Source: Sphingomonas asaccharolytica NBRC 15499
GTDB taxonomy: Bacteria; Pseudomonadota; Alphaproteobacteria; Sphingomonadales; Sphingomonadaceae
NCBI RefSeq assembly: GCF_001598355.1
Contig: NZ_BCYU01000010.1
Coordinates: 1-64,000, forward strand
Reading direction: 5' to 3'
DNA length: 64,000 nt
The position numbers and the translations under genes are program-made. Below, one piece after another: positions 8,866-18,001 of this stretch; position 1 is the first letter of the stretch, and the number at the start of each line of letters is the position of its first letter. The notes below the pieces were generated by a model. The model did not search any database. It was not told where the DNA came from and worked only from the letters and a program-made list of their open reading frames with translations.

Positions 8866-9255
8866 ATGATCCTCTCCTACGCCCCAACATCGCTCGCCGA
8901 TTCCCCCGCGGGATCCAGCGTGCTCGTCGCGGCGATATCCTGGCTGCAGGATGTGTTGCTCGGCACGGTCGCGACATCGATCGCAGTGATCGCGGTCGCG
9001 GCGATCGGGTTCGGCATGCTCACTGGGCGAGTCAATATCCGCCATGGCGCGACCGTCATTCTGGGCTGCTTCATCCTGTTCGGTGCGTCAACCATCGTCA
9101 ACGGACTGCGTTATGCCGCCAGCGGCGTCGGGGGTGACACCGCCCCTCCTGTCGTTGTCGTCGCGCCGCCTCCACCGCCGCCGCCGCATGTCCAGCCGAC
9201 CGGGGTGCCGGCGCCCTATGACCCCTATGCCGGCGCCTCGGTTCCGATCCGTTAG
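8866..9255 (+). CDS. TrbC/VirB2-like small membrane protein
   Basis: 129 residues. Two long hydrophobic segments are arranged as in VirB2/TrbC pilins: LLGTVATSIAVIAVAAIGFG, then a short charged loop (LTGRVNIRHG), then ATVILGCFILFGASTIVNGL. Unlike typical pilins, it continues with a Val/Pro-rich tail (VVVVAPPPPPPP) and a short polar end. No other type IV secretion gene is visible in the window, so a pilus role is uncertain. The resemblance is in hydrophobic pattern and loop. Confidence 0.65.
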   Translation: MILSYAPTSLADSPAGSSVLVAAISWLQDVLLGTVATSIAVIAVAAIGFGMLTGRVNIRHGATVILGCFILFGASTIVNGLRYAASGVGGDTAPPVVVVAPPPPPPPHVQPTGVPAPYDPYAGASVPIR

Positions 9256-9315
9256 CGCGAATCCGGGATTAGTCTCTGTTGCCGAGCCCGGCCCGCTGGG
9301 GCACAGCCTGTCGCT

Positions 9316-9885
9316 ATGCCGCCGAATCGCTTTACGTCAGCCATCCGCCGCGGCCTCGCCCTGGCTCCCCGGACTCTCGTGGTCGCCTTCGCCTTGCTGG
9401 CGATCGGCTTGTCCGGACCGGCTGCCGCGCAGAATGACAATCGCGTTCCCGTGCCGCTGGGAAGCAAGAAGGATACGACCGTCTCGATCGCCGCGCCGCC
9501 GATCCTGGTGGTCGAGCCCGTGGCGATGATGATCGCGGCATTCGACGCGGACGGCGACGGCCGCGTGACGCGCGACGAGATGCGCAAGGGTGTGGCAAAG
9601 AGCTTCGATGCGATCGACACCGGTCACACCGGCAAGCTGGGCTATATCGCCTTTTCCGATTGGGCGCTGAAATGGCTGGGCGATCCCAATGCGCTGCCCG
9701 GCGCCTACGAGACCGACAGCAACAGCGACAACCAGATCACGCTGGCCGAACTCCAGGCGAAGTTCGACCAGATCTTTACCCGGCTCGACAAGGACAAGGA
9801 CGGTGCCCTGACGCGTGCCGAATTGCTGACGATCCGCGCCTTTCCGATGGGCGATGGCGGGAAACGCGGGAAACGAGGCGGATAA
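9316..9885 (+). CDS. Secreted EF-hand calcium-binding protein
   Basis: 189 residues with an N-terminal signal peptide (LVVAFALLAIGLSGPAAAQ). At least three EF-hand loops are visible: FDADGDGRVTRDE, DSNSDNQITLAE and LDKDKDGALTRAE, each with Asp/Asn at the usual loop positions. A further degenerate one may lie around FDAIDTGHTGKLGYI. The C-terminus is short and basic (GGKRGKRGG). Probably a periplasmic calcium-binding or sensing protein of unknown partner. It ends 3 bases before the GTG start of the HAD gene, so the two are likely co-transcribed. Confidence 0.85.
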   Translation: MPPNRFTSAIRRGLALAPRTLVVAFALLAIGLSGPAAAQNDNRVPVPLGSKKDTTVSIAAPPILVVEPVAMMIAAFDADGDGRVTRDEMRKGVAKSFDAIDTGHTGKLGYIAFSDWALKWLGDPNALPGAYETDSNSDNQITLAELQAKFDQIFTRLDKDKDGALTRAELLTIRAFPMGDGGKRGKRGG

Positions 9886-9887
9886 TC

Positions 9888-10526
9888 GTGGCCGCGCGGC
9901 ATCCCTACCAATTGGTCATTTTCGATTTCGACGGGACGCTCAGCGACAGCGGCCATTGGTTCCTGTCGATCGTCGACGATCTCGCCGAGCGTTTCCGGTT
10001 CCGCAGCGTCCATCCCGACGAAGTGGAGGGATTGCGCAAGCGCACGACGCGCGAAGTGATCGACCATCTCGGCATCTCGCGCTGGAAATTGCCGCTGATC
10101 GCGCGCCACGTCCGCGCACGGTTCGGCCGGAACACGGACCAGATCCACTTATTCGACGGTGTCCGCGACATGCTGCGGACGATCGACGAGGCCAAGGTCC
10201 GGTTGTTCGTCTGCTCGTCCAACTCGGAAGCCAATGTCCGGGCGATCCTAGGGGCAGAGGATTCGGCGCGGATCGAGCGCTTCTTCTGCGGCTCAGGCCT
10301 GTTCGGCAAGGTGCGCAAGTTCCGCCAGGCGATCAGGGCGAGCGGCCTTCCACCCAGCGCGATCCTGTCGATCGGCGACGAAACCCGCGACATCGACGCC
10401 GCGCGCGCGGTCGGGATCGGCGCGGGAGCGGTGTTGTGGGGCTATGCCAACCCCGAGATGCTGCTGGCGATGATGCCCGACGTGACCTTCGCGACGCCGC
10501 AAGAGGTCGTCGACTATCTGACCTGA
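9888..10526 (+). CDS. HAD-family phosphatase (phosphoglycolate phosphatase-like)
   Basis: 212 residues. HAD motif I is FDFDGTLSD near residue 12, motif II lies in VRLFVCSSNSE, a lysine is seen in the FGKVRKF segment, and motif IV is ILSIGDETRDIDAARAVGIG. A helical cap domain lies between motifs I and II. The GTG at 9888 is chosen because it directly precedes the conserved core and follows the EF-hand stop by 2 bases. Longer starts run inside the EF-hand gene. The substrate cannot be told from sequence; Gph-like activity is the closest match. Confidence 0.85.
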   Translation: MAARHPYQLVIFDFDGTLSDSGHWFLSIVDDLAERFRFRSVHPDEVEGLRKRTTREVIDHLGISRWKLPLIARHVRARFGRNTDQIHLFDGVRDMLRTIDEAKVRLFVCSSNSEANVRAILGAEDSARIERFFCGSGLFGKVRKFRQAIRASGLPPSAILSIGDETRDIDAARAVGIGAGAVLWGYANPEMLLAMMPDVTFATPQEVVDYLT

Positions 10527-10565
10527 GGTCGACAAGGCGGCAGACCCGTCGCTAGAGCGACCGAT

Positions 10566-11702
10566 ATGACTACCCGTTTCGACTTCAAAATCCACGGCAC
10601 CGACGGCAAGGCGCGCACCGGCGAGATCGCGATGCGGCGTGGCACGATCCGCACCCCCGCTTTCATGCCGGTCGGCACCGCCGCCACGGTCAAGGCGATG
10701 AAGCCGGGCGACGTGCGCGCCGCCGGCGCCGACATCATCCTCGGCAATACCTATCATCTGATGCTCCGCCCGACCGCCGAGCGCGTCGCGCGGCTGGGCG
10801 GCTTGCACCATTTCATGGGCTGGGACCGGCCGATCCTGACCGACAGCGGCGGCTATCAGGTGATGAGCCTGTCCGAGCTGACCAAGCGCGACGAGAATGG
10901 GGTCGAATTCAAAAGCCATCTCGATGGCAAGCGGCATCCGATGAGCCCCGAACGCTCGATGGAAATCCAGCGCCTGCTCGGCTCGGATATCGTCATGGCG
11001 TTCGACGAATTGGTCCCGACCACCTCGACGCCCGACGTGCAGGCCGCGGCGATGGCGCGATCGATGCGCTGGGCGCGGCGCTCGCGCGAGGCGTTCCTGG
11101 GTGGCGGCGAGCATGCCGACAATGCCGCGCAATTCGGCATCCAGCAGGGCGCGCTGAACGAGCAATTGCGCGGCGAAAGCGCGGCGGCGCTGACCGAGAT
11201 CGGATTTGACGGCTATGCGATCGGCGGGCTCGCGGTTGGGGAAGGGCAGGTGGCGATGTTCGGTTGCCTCGATTTCGCGCCGGGCCAGCTTCCCGCCGAC
11301 AGACCGCGGTACTTGATGGGGGTGGGCAAGCCCGACGACATCGTCGGCGCAGTCGAGCGCGGGGTCGACATGTTCGACTGCGTCCTGCCGACGCGCTCGG
11401 GCCGCACCGGCCAGGCGTTCACCCGGACCGGTCCGATCAACATCCGCAACGCGAAATTCGGCGAGGATCAGGGCCCGCTCGATCCCGAATGCGGCTGCCC
11501 GGTCTGCGCGACCTGGGAACGCGCCTATCTCCACCATCTCGTCCGCGCCGGCGAGATTCTTGGCGCGATGTTGATGACCGAGCACAACATTTGGTTCTAT
11601 CAGGCGTTGATGGCGGACTTGCGCGCAGCGATTGCCCAAGGAGCGCTCAACGCATTTGCGAGCGGATTCCGGGCACGCTACGGACAGGGTCGAGGAGAGT
11701 GA
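10566..11702 (+). CDS. tgt: tRNA-guanine transglycosylase
   Basis: Exchanges guanine-34 of GUN-anticodon tRNAs for preQ1 in queuosine synthesis. 378 residues. Family signatures include the N-terminal [32 protein letters not shown], the catalytic-Asp segment [20 protein letters not shown] and [16 protein letters not shown]. The zinc site is CGCPVCATW followed by LHHL. Typical family length. Confidence 0.97.
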   Translation: MTTRFDFKIHGTDGKARTGEIAMRRGTIRTPAFMPVGTAATVKAMKPGDVRAAGADIILGNTYHLMLRPTAERVARLGGLHHFMGWDRPILTDSGGYQVMSLSELTKRDENGVEFKSHLDGKRHPMSPERSMEIQRLLGSDIVMAFDELVPTTSTPDVQAAAMARSMRWARRSREAFLGGGEHADNAAQFGIQQGALNEQLRGESAAALTEIGFDGYAIGGLAVGEGQVAMFGCLDFAPGQLPADRPRYLMGVGKPDDIVGAVERGVDMFDCVLPTRSGRTGQAFTRTGPINIRNAKFGEDQGPLDPECGCPVCATWERAYLHHLVRAGEILGAMLMTEHNIWFYQALMADLRAAIAQGALNAFASGFRARYGQGRGE

Positions 11703-11704
11703 GC

Positions 11705-11899
11705 GTGAGCGACAAGCCCGAAGAAGAGAATGAGATCATGGCCGCGGCGCGGATCGCCAAGGAGCGCCAGAAAGGCGCCGAAGGCACGCCCGAGCCGGCG
11801 AAGTTGAGCAAATGGGGCATGGCGGCGCTGGGCGCGGGCGTCGGGTCGGCGGCGGTCGCGGCGGCGGTGCTTTACGCGAACCGCAACAAGAAGCGTTGA
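11705..11899 (+). CDS. Small single-pass membrane protein
   Basis: 64 residues from a GTG at 11705, two bases after the tgt stop. The N-terminal half is highly charged (SDKPEEENEIMAAARIAKER). One C-terminal membrane segment follows (MAALGAGVGSAAVAAAVLYA), ending in the basic NRNKKR. Function unknown. It is tightly coupled to tgt upstream and to the GNAT gene downstream, whose TTG start overlaps its stop codon. Confidence 0.7.
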   Translation: MSDKPEEENEIMAAARIAKERQKGAEGTPEPAKLSKWGMAALGAGVGSAAVAAAVLYANRNKKR

Positions 11900-12690
11900 A
11901 TGACACTCGCCTGATCGCCGATGCCTATCGCTGGCAACGGCGGCTGGGACACAAGGTGATCGAAACCCGCTATTGTGGGATCGTCGCCGATCCGACGCGG
12001 CCCGATCTATGGGATGCCAATCACGTCGACGCAGTGATCGCTGAGGACGATGCTGCGATCGACGCCGTGCTGGCCGCGATGGGCGAGCATCTTGGGCATT
12101 CGGACTGGCGCGTCGTTCACAGCGATTGCTTCACGCCCGCGCGCTTCCTCGCGCGGCTCGCCTATCTGGGCTTCGAAGAGCGGCCGGTGATCGTTCAGAT
12201 GGCATGCGACCGACTGAAACCCACCGGCGGCGCGGACGTCAATATTGTCGAGGTGCGCGTGCAACGTGATTGGGACGCGCTCGCCGAGTTGGTCCTGGCA
12301 GATGTCGAAGAAGGCAAACGAACCGGACATCTCGACCTCGACGCCCGTTTCGTTGGGGACATGGTGAGTAATTACCGCCTCAAGACTCCCGACTACCGCT
12401 TCCACCTCGTGCGGCGCGGCGATCACGCGGTGGCGTACGGTGCCATAGCGATAGCGCCCAACGGCATGGGGATGATCGAGGATCTGTTCACGCGGCAATC
12501 CGCGCGGCGGCAGGGGATCGCCTCGACGCTAATTACTCATTTCGACCGCACGATGCGCGCCGCCGGCGTCTGTGGCGTCTTTTTGGGTGCGGTTGCCGAG
12601 GAAGAAGCGAAGCAGCTCTATTACAATCTCGGCTTCCGACCTGTCATGCTGACGCGATGCTGGGTGAAGCAGGTATCGCGGGGCGATTGA
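11896..12690 (+). CDS. GNAT-family N-acetyltransferase
   Basis: 264 residues. The C-terminal GNAT fold is visible as the beta4/motif A region MGMIEDLFTRQSARRQGIAS (acetyl-CoA pyrophosphate loop R-R-Q-G-I-A), then GVFLGAVAEEEAKQLYYNLG followed by FRP. The N-terminal ~130 residues are divergent and may form a second, degenerate GNAT-like half. A TTG start at 11896 overlaps the previous stop (TTGA); no ATG is available near the beginning of the homologous-looking region. Substrate unknown. Confidence 0.78.
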   Translation: MNDTRLIADAYRWQRRLGHKVIETRYCGIVADPTRPDLWDANHVDAVIAEDDAAIDAVLAAMGEHLGHSDWRVVHSDCFTPARFLARLAYLGFEERPVIVQMACDRLKPTGGADVNIVEVRVQRDWDALAELVLADVEEGKRTGHLDLDARFVGDMVSNYRLKTPDYRFHLVRRGDHAVAYGAIAIAPNGMGMIEDLFTRQSARRQGIASTLITHFDRTMRAAGVCGVFLGAVAEEEAKQLYYNLGFRPVMLTRCWVKQVSRGD

Positions 12691-12749
12691 CTCGCGCTGT
12701 TTTAGCGCGACACATCACACGCATCCTCCCCTCCTTTCCGGAGACTTGA

Positions 12750-15611
12750 ATGCGTCTGACTCGTGCCGCCTTGCTGATGGGCGTTGCTCTCCTTCCGGTC
12801 GCGGCGAGCGCGGCGACGCCGACCAAGAAGCCAGCGCCAAAGGCTGCGGCCACCAGTGCAACCGCCGTCAAGCCAATCGCCTATACCGTCCGCAGGCTCG
12901 CCAACGGCCTGCGCGTCTATGCGATCCGCGATACCAAGACCGCTAACGTCTCGGTCCAGGTCTGGTACGATGTCGGGTCGAAGGACGATCCCAAGGGGAA
13001 GTCGGGCTTCGCGCACATGTTCGAACATCTGATGTTCAAGGCGACCAGGAACCTGAAGTCGGAGAATTTCGATCGCCTGACCGAGGATGTCGGCGGCTAT
13101 AACAACGCCTCGACCAACGACGATTACACCAATTATTTCGAGGTCGTCCCGGCCAACCATCTCGAGCGCCTGCTGTTCGCCGAGGCCGATCGCATGGCAA
13201 ACCTGGTGGTCGAGCCGGTCAGCTACGCGTCCGAGCGAGACGTGGTGAAGGAAGAGCTTCGCCTGCGCACCCTGGCGACGCCTTACGGCAAGCTCTATTC
13301 GATCTACTACCCGGAGATCAGCTACCGCGTGCATCCCTATGCGCGGCCCGGGATCGGCAGCCTGGAGAATCTCGAAGCCGCGACGATCGACGATGTCCGC
13401 GCGTTCCATGCGACCTATTACCGGCCCGACAATGCGGTGCTGGTGGTCGCGGGAAATTTCGATCCGGCACAGCTGAATCAGTGGGTCGACACCTATTTCG
13501 CCGGCATTAAGAAACCTGACCGCCCGATCCCGCGCGTGACCGTCGCCGAGCCGGCACGCACCACGCCGACCCGCTACACGGTCTATGAGCCCAACACGCC
13601 GTTGCCGGCGGTGTTGATCAGCTATCAAGTGCCATCGGACAACAATGCCGACATTCCGGCGCTGACTCTGCTCGATGCGATCCTTTCGCGCGGCGACAGC
13701 TCGCGGCTGTACCAGGATCTGGTCTATCGCGATCAGCTTGCGCAATCCGCCAATACCTTCCTCGATACCAAGCAAGGGACGGGCTCGTTCGTCGTCACCG
13801 CGACGATGGCCGACGGCAAGAGCGTCGCCGATGGCGAGAAGGCGTTGCGCGCCGAAGTCGCCCGCGCCCGCGACACGCTGGTCACCCCGGCCGAACTGAC
13901 TCGCGCCAAGAACCAGTTGATCACCGCGACGATCGAAAGCCGCGAGACCGCCGACGGCAAGGCCTCGACGATCGCGCGGTCGGTGATCATCGACGGCGAT
14001 CCGGCCGCCGCCGACAAGCAACTCGCTGCGATCGGCAAGGTGACTGCCGCCGACATCCAGCGCGTGGCGCGCAAATATCTGACCGACAACGGCTCGGCGA
14101 CGATCAATTACATGCCGGCCGAAATGGCGCCGAAGGACGGTCCGAAAGGCGACAAGATCGCGGTCGCCGACACGGTCGCGGTCGCCGAGCTCAAGACGCC
14201 GGGCAATGTCGAGGTGGTCACACCGGCGAGCGACGCCGACCGTGTCGCCATTCCCGCGCCGGCCAAGCCGGTGGTTGCGGCGCTGCCGGCGCCGGTAACG
14301 GCGACCTTGGCCAACGGCATGAAGCTGATCGTGGTAGAAAAGCACGATCTGCCGCTGATCACCACGCAGGTGCTCGCCAACGGCGGCGGCGCGGCGGACC
14401 CGGCCGACCGCGCCGGGCTCAACAGCCTGACCGCCGATTTGATGACCAAGGGGACCAAGACGCGTTCGGCGACGCAGATCGCCAATGAGGTCGAGAAGCT
14501 CGGCGGCTCGATCAGCTCGGCCGTCGCCTGGGATGCCGCGGCAGTGACGCTCCAGGTCAAGTCGGACCAGATCGCCCCGGCGATGGCGGTGCTCGCCGAT
14601 GTCGCGCGCAATCCGGTGTTCACGGTCGAGGAGATCGAGCGCGATCGAGCGCAGACGATCGATAGCGTCCAGGTCGAACTCAAGAATCCGGGCCGGCTCG
14701 CGTCGCTGGTCGCGGCGCGGACGGTGATGGGCGGCGGGCCCTATGGGCATCCCATCACTGGCACACCCGCCTCGCTCAAGGCGATCACGCGAAGCGAAGT
14801 GCAGACCGCCTATGCGCGCACCTGGGCGCCGTCGCGCGCAACTTTGGTGATGGTCGGCGACATCACGCTGGCGGCGGCCAAGGCGCTCGCCGAGACCAAT
14901 TTTGGCAGTTGGCAGGCCAAGGCCGCGCCGGTCGCCGCGCCCAAGACCGATTCCGCCACCGCAACGCCGCGGATCATCGTCGTCGATATGCCCAATGCCG
15001 GCCAGGCTGGGGTCGTCGTTGCCCGCCCAGGCATTGCCCGCAGCGATCCCGATTTCTACGCGGCCAGCGTCGCCAACGCGACCCTGGGGGTCGGCTTCTC
15101 ATCGCGGCTCAACCAGGAAATCCGCATCAAGCGCGGCCTGGCCTATGGCGCCGGCAGCGGCATTGCGGCGCGGCGTCAGCCGGGCTATGTCGCGGCCAAT
15201 ACCCAGACCAAGAATCCCTCGGCGCCCGAAGTGGTGGGGCTGATCATCGACACGATGAAGGGAATGGGGGCCGCGCCCGTGCCGAACGACGAGCTCGCCT
15301 CGCGCAAGGCGGTGCTGATTGGCGATTTTGGTCGCGAAACCGAGACGACCGGGGGCATTGCGGGCGTGCTCGGCGATTATGTCGTCGAGAACGTGCCCTT
15401 GTCTGAGCTCAAGGCATTCACGCCCAAGGTCGAAGGTGTCGACCCGGCGGCGGTCCAGCGCGTCGCGCAGCGGCTGCTCGATCCGACCGATGCCAGCGTC
15501 ATCGTCGTGGGGGATGCGAAGCTGTTCCTCGACGATCTCAGAAAGAAATACCCGAATGTCGAGGTGATCCCGGCGGATAAGGTCAATCTCGACAGCACGA
15601 CGTTGCAGTAA
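12750..15611 (+). CDS. Secreted M16-family zinc metallopeptidase, fused double-domain
   Basis: 953 residues with an N-terminal signal peptide (LLMGVALLPVAASAATPTKK). The first M16 unit has the inverted zinc motif at residues 89-93 (HMFEH) and the downstream glutamate region SERDVVKEELRLR. The second M16 unit begins near residue 510 (PAPVTATLANGMKLIVVEKH). Its equivalent segment, GLNSLTADLMTKG, lacks HxxEH, so it is probably the non-catalytic partner. This mirrors M16B PqqL- or processing peptidase-type pairs in one chain. Likely periplasmic peptide degradation. Confidence 0.92.
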   Translation: MRLTRAALLMGVALLPVAASAATPTKKPAPKAAATSATAVKPIAYTVRRLANGLRVYAIRDTKTANVSVQVWYDVGSKDDPKGKSGFAHMFEHLMFKATRNLKSENFDRLTEDVGGYNNASTNDDYTNYFEVVPANHLERLLFAEADRMANLVVEPVSYASERDVVKEELRLRTLATPYGKLYSIYYPEISYRVHPYARPGIGSLENLEAATIDDVRAFHATYYRPDNAVLVVAGNFDPAQLNQWVDTYFAGIKKPDRPIPRVTVAEPARTTPTRYTVYEPNTPLPAVLISYQVPSDNNADIPALTLLDAILSRGDSSRLYQDLVYRDQLAQSANTFLDTKQGTGSFVVTATMADGKSVADGEKALRAEVARARDTLVTPAELTRAKNQLITATIESRETADGKASTIARSVIIDGDPAAADKQLAAIGKVTAADIQRVARKYLTDNGSATINYMPAEMAPKDGPKGDKIAVADTVAVAELKTPGNVEVVTPASDADRVAIPAPAKPVVAALPAPVTATLANGMKLIVVEKHDLPLITTQVLANGGGAADPADRAGLNSLTADLMTKGTKTRSATQIANEVEKLGGSISSAVAWDAAAVTLQVKSDQIAPAMAVLADVARNPVFTVEEIERDRAQTIDSVQVELKNPGRLASLVAARTVMGGGPYGHPITGTPASLKAITRSEVQTAYARTWAPSRATLVMVGDITLAAAKALAETNFGSWQAKAAPVAAPKTDSATATPRIIVVDMPNAGQAGVVVARPGIARSDPDFYAASVANATLGVGFSSRLNQEIRIKRGLAYGAGSGIAARRQPGYVAANTQTKNPSAPEVVGLIIDTMKGMGAAPVPNDELASRKAVLIGDFGRETETTGGIAGVLGDYVVENVPLSELKAFTPKVEGVDPAAVQRVAQRLLDPTDASVIVVGDAKLFLDDLRKKYPNVEVIPADKVNLDSTTLQ

Positions 15612-15618
15612 CGCTACA

Positions 15619-15711
15619 CCCGTCATGCCGGCCTTGTGCCGGCATCCACGGAGCCGCAAGCGCAGGGGCATGAGGAGGAGTGGACCCCGGCACAAGGCCG
15701 GGGTGACGACG
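15619..15711. repeat. REP/BIME-like palindromic repeat pair
   Basis: Unit A (15619-15650, core ATGCCGGCCTTGTGCCGGCAT) and unit B (15680-15711) are inverted copies of the same ~31-base GC-rich palindromic unit, just after the M16 gene. Two more copies sit at 30968-31063 upstream of hemH. Confidence 0.75.
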
Positions 15712-15740
15712 GATTATGATGTGGGGCAGTTCAAAATTAA

Positions 15741-15773
15741 CGTCGGGGGGACGGTTTCCCGTTCCCCCCGACG
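15741..15773 (-). terminator. Rho-independent terminator of the Crp/Fnr gene
   Basis: Arms 15741-15751 (CGTCGGGGGGA) and 15763-15773 are perfectly complementary. On the minus strand the hairpin follows the regulator's stop by about 14 bases and is followed by TTAATTTTGAA. Confidence 0.65.
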
Positions 15774-15786
15774 CCCCCTCCGAGCT

Positions 15787-16581
15787 CTAACGCGGTGCCG
15801 GCAGCCAACTCAGGTCGAGACCCTCATAGCGGTCGATGTAATTGGCGGCGCGCAGCAGCCCGCGTTCGTTGGTGAAGGTGACACGCCCGTTCACGCGCGC
15901 GATCAGCCCTTCTTCCTCGATCTGGCGTAGCATCCGGTTGACATGAACCGCGGTCAGGCCGGTAGCATCGCCGATCTCTTCCTGCGTGAGGCCGATCGTG
16001 AACGTATCGGTAATCGACTTGTCACCCGCGCGCAGGCGGTTGCGCATGTCGATCAGCATCGCGGCGACGCGCGCTTTGGCCGAGGTGCGACCGAGCGCCG
16101 CAAGCCGGTCGGTCAAGGCTGCGCGCTCAATCTGGCTATAGACCAGCAACAATGCCGCGAGCCGCGGATGCGCGGCGATAATCTCGCTCAAGGCTGAGCG
16201 TTCGAACGGCGCAACGATCGCATCGCTGAGCGCGGTGAGCGTCTCGGGCGTCTCGGTATAAACAAGGCTCGACAAGGCGATCATGTCGCCAGGGAACAGA
16301 AAGCGCAGAATCTGGCGGCTGCCATCGTCGAGCAGCGTCGAGGACATCAGCATGCCCTTGCGCACGACGAACATCTCGCCGGCGCGATCATTCTCTCGCT
16401 GAATCGTCGCGCCCCGCCTGATCGGCCGCTCGCGTTCCTCGATCCGTTCGAGTGCCGCATGTTCCGCCGGGGTAAGGGTAACCAGATCGCCCAATCTTTC
16501 GGCGAAACAACTGCCTGACACGTCGAAGAATACTCCCCCGGAACTTGGGGCGTACAGAGCAGTGCGCGCGGACCTGTGCAT
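15787..16581 (-). CDS. Crp/Fnr-family transcriptional regulator
   Basis: 264 residues as drawn. An N-terminal cyclic-nucleotide-binding-like beta-roll (GEMFVVRKGMLMSSTLLDDG, FLFPGDMIALSSL) is followed by the dimer helix and a C-terminal winged helix (LTQEEIGDATGLTAVHVNRM). There is no N-terminal cysteine cluster of the FNR [4Fe-4S] type. The ATG at 16581 is far upstream of the fold. A GTG at 16521 would begin just before FAERLGDL and is an equally plausible start. Diverges from murA across about 130 bases. Ligand and targets unknown. Confidence 0.88.
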   Translation of the reverse strand: MHRSARTALYAPSSGGVFFDVSGSCFAERLGDLVTLTPAEHAALERIEERERPIRRGATIQRENDRAGEMFVVRKGMLMSSTLLDDGSRQILRFLFPGDMIALSSLVYTETPETLTALSDAIVAPFERSALSEIIAAHPRLAALLLVYSQIERAALTDRLAALGRTSAKARVAAMLIDMRNRLRAGDKSITDTFTIGLTQEEIGDATGLTAVHVNRMLRQIEEEGLIARVNGRVTFTNERGLLRAANYIDRYEGLDLSWLPAPR

Positions 16582-16625
16582 TAAAGTCGATCAATGGGTG
16601 TTGGAGTCATTGTTGCAGCCTCGCC

Positions 16626-16661
16626 GGGCCGGTGCCGCCCCCGTTTCAGCTCTGCTGAAAT
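16626..16661. repeat. Dispersed hairpin element, copy 1
   Basis: The 36-base segment contains the hairpin TTTCAGC-TCT-GCTGAAA (16644-16660) preceded by GGGCCGGTGCCG. It matches 60107-60142 with 5 mismatches. It lies in the divergent Crp/Fnr-murA region. Confidence 0.6.
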
Positions 16662-16713
16662 ACAAGAACGCGTTACGCTTGCTTGTGGTGCGGCGGGCGA
16701 TAGAAGCCTTTGA

Positions 16714-17997
16714 ATGGACCGTATCCTCATTCGCGGCGGCAATCGCCTGACGGGCAAGCTGCCGATTTCGGGCGCTAAGAATTCGGCGCTGACGCTGATG
16801 CCGTGCGCACTGTTGACCGAAGAGCCGGTGACGCTGCGCAACCTGCCGCGGCTGGCCGATGTCGACAGCTTCGGGCATCTGCTCAACCAGCTCGGCGTGT
16901 CGACCGAGATCGAAGGCGCGCGGCCGAGCGATTTTGGCCGCGTCATGACGATGCGGGCGGGGCGGCTGACCTCGACCGAGGCGCCGTACGATATCGTGCG
17001 CAAGATGCGCGCGTCGATCCTGGTGCTGGGGCCGCTGGTCGCCCGCGCGGGCGAAGCGACGGTGTCGCTGCCTGGCGGCTGCTCGATCGGCAACCGCCCG
17101 ATCGACCTCCACCTCAAGGCGCTCGAAGCGATGGGCGCCCGGATCGAACTCGCCGCCGGTTATGTGAAAGCGATCGCGCCGGGCGGGCGTCTACCCGGCG
17201 GACGCGTCGCCTTCCCGATCGTCTCGGTCGGCGCGACCGAAAATGCGGTGATGGCCGCGGTGCTCGCCAAGGGCGGCACGGTGATCGAGAATGCGGCGCG
17301 CGAGCCCGAGATCGTCGATCTGTGCAATCTGCTGCTCGCGATGGGCGCTTCGATTTCGGGGGTGGGGACCGAGCGACTGGAGATCGAAGGCGTCGACCGC
17401 CTGCACGGCGCTACCTATCGCGTGATGCCCGACCGCATCGAGGCGGGCAGCTATGCCTGCGCCGCCGCGATCACCGGCGGGTCGGTCGAACTGGTCGGAG
17501 TCAAGGCCGACGACATGCGCGCGACGATCGCCGCGCTGATCGACGCCGGGGTCAGCATTGAGGAAAAGGGCAGCTCATTGTTCGTCTCGTCGGACGGCAA
17601 GCTCAAGCCGCTGACCTTGTCGACCGCGCCGTTCCCCGGCTTCGCCACCGACATGCAGGCGCAGTTCATGGCGATGCTGTGCAAGGCGGATGGCGCCAGC
17701 GTGTTGACCGAGACGATCTTCGAGAATCGCTACATGCACGTGCCCGAGCTGGCGCGGATGGGCGCCGACATCCAGGTACGCGGCCGCACGGCGGTGGTGC
17801 GCGGGGTCGACCACATGATCGGCGCGCCAGTGATGGCGACCGATCTGCGCGCATCGATGAGCTTGATCATCGCCGGGCTGGTCGCCGACGGCCAGACCGA
17901 GGTCAGCCGCGTCTATCACCTCGACCGCGGCTATGAGCGGCTCGAGGAGAAATTATCGGCGGTCGGCGCCGATATCGAACGCGTCGGCGACGGCTAG
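16714..17997 (+). CDS. murA: UDP-N-acetylglucosamine 1-carboxyvinyltransferase
   Basis: First committed step of peptidoglycan synthesis: enolpyruvyl transfer from PEP to UDP-GlcNAc in the cytoplasm. 427 residues. The N-terminus [20 protein letters not shown] with [10 protein letters not shown] is the family signature. The catalytic loop [11 protein letters not shown] carries the PEP-reactive Cys at residue 123, the residue that fosfomycin modifies. [15 protein letters not shown] and the end [15 protein letters not shown] are also typical. Confidence 0.97.
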   Translation: MDRILIRGGNRLTGKLPISGAKNSALTLMPCALLTEEPVTLRNLPRLADVDSFGHLLNQLGVSTEIEGARPSDFGRVMTMRAGRLTSTEAPYDIVRKMRASILVLGPLVARAGEATVSLPGGCSIGNRPIDLHLKALEAMGARIELAAGYVKAIAPGGRLPGGRVAFPIVSVGATENAVMAAVLAKGGTVIENAAREPEIVDLCNLLLAMGASISGVGTERLEIEGVDRLHGATYRVMPDRIEAGSYACAAAITGGSVELVGVKADDMRATIAALIDAGVSIEEKGSSLFVSSDGKLKPLTLSTAPFPGFATDMQAQFMAMLCKADGASVLTETIFENRYMHVPELARMGADIQVRGRTAVVRGVDHMIGAPVMATDLRASMSLIIAGLVADGQTEVSRVYHLDRGYERLEEKLSAVGADIERVGDG

Positions 17998-18001
17998 TTC
18001 T

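Noticed and set aside
12702-14750. 682-codon open frame on the minus strand
   Set aside because: Antisense shadow of the M16 peptidase gene, typical of GC-rich DNA; Arg/His/Asp-rich with no domain.
15625-15930. 101-codon frame across the REP-like repeats
   Set aside because: Runs through palindromic repeats, a terminator and the antisense of the Crp/Fnr gene; not credible as a gene.
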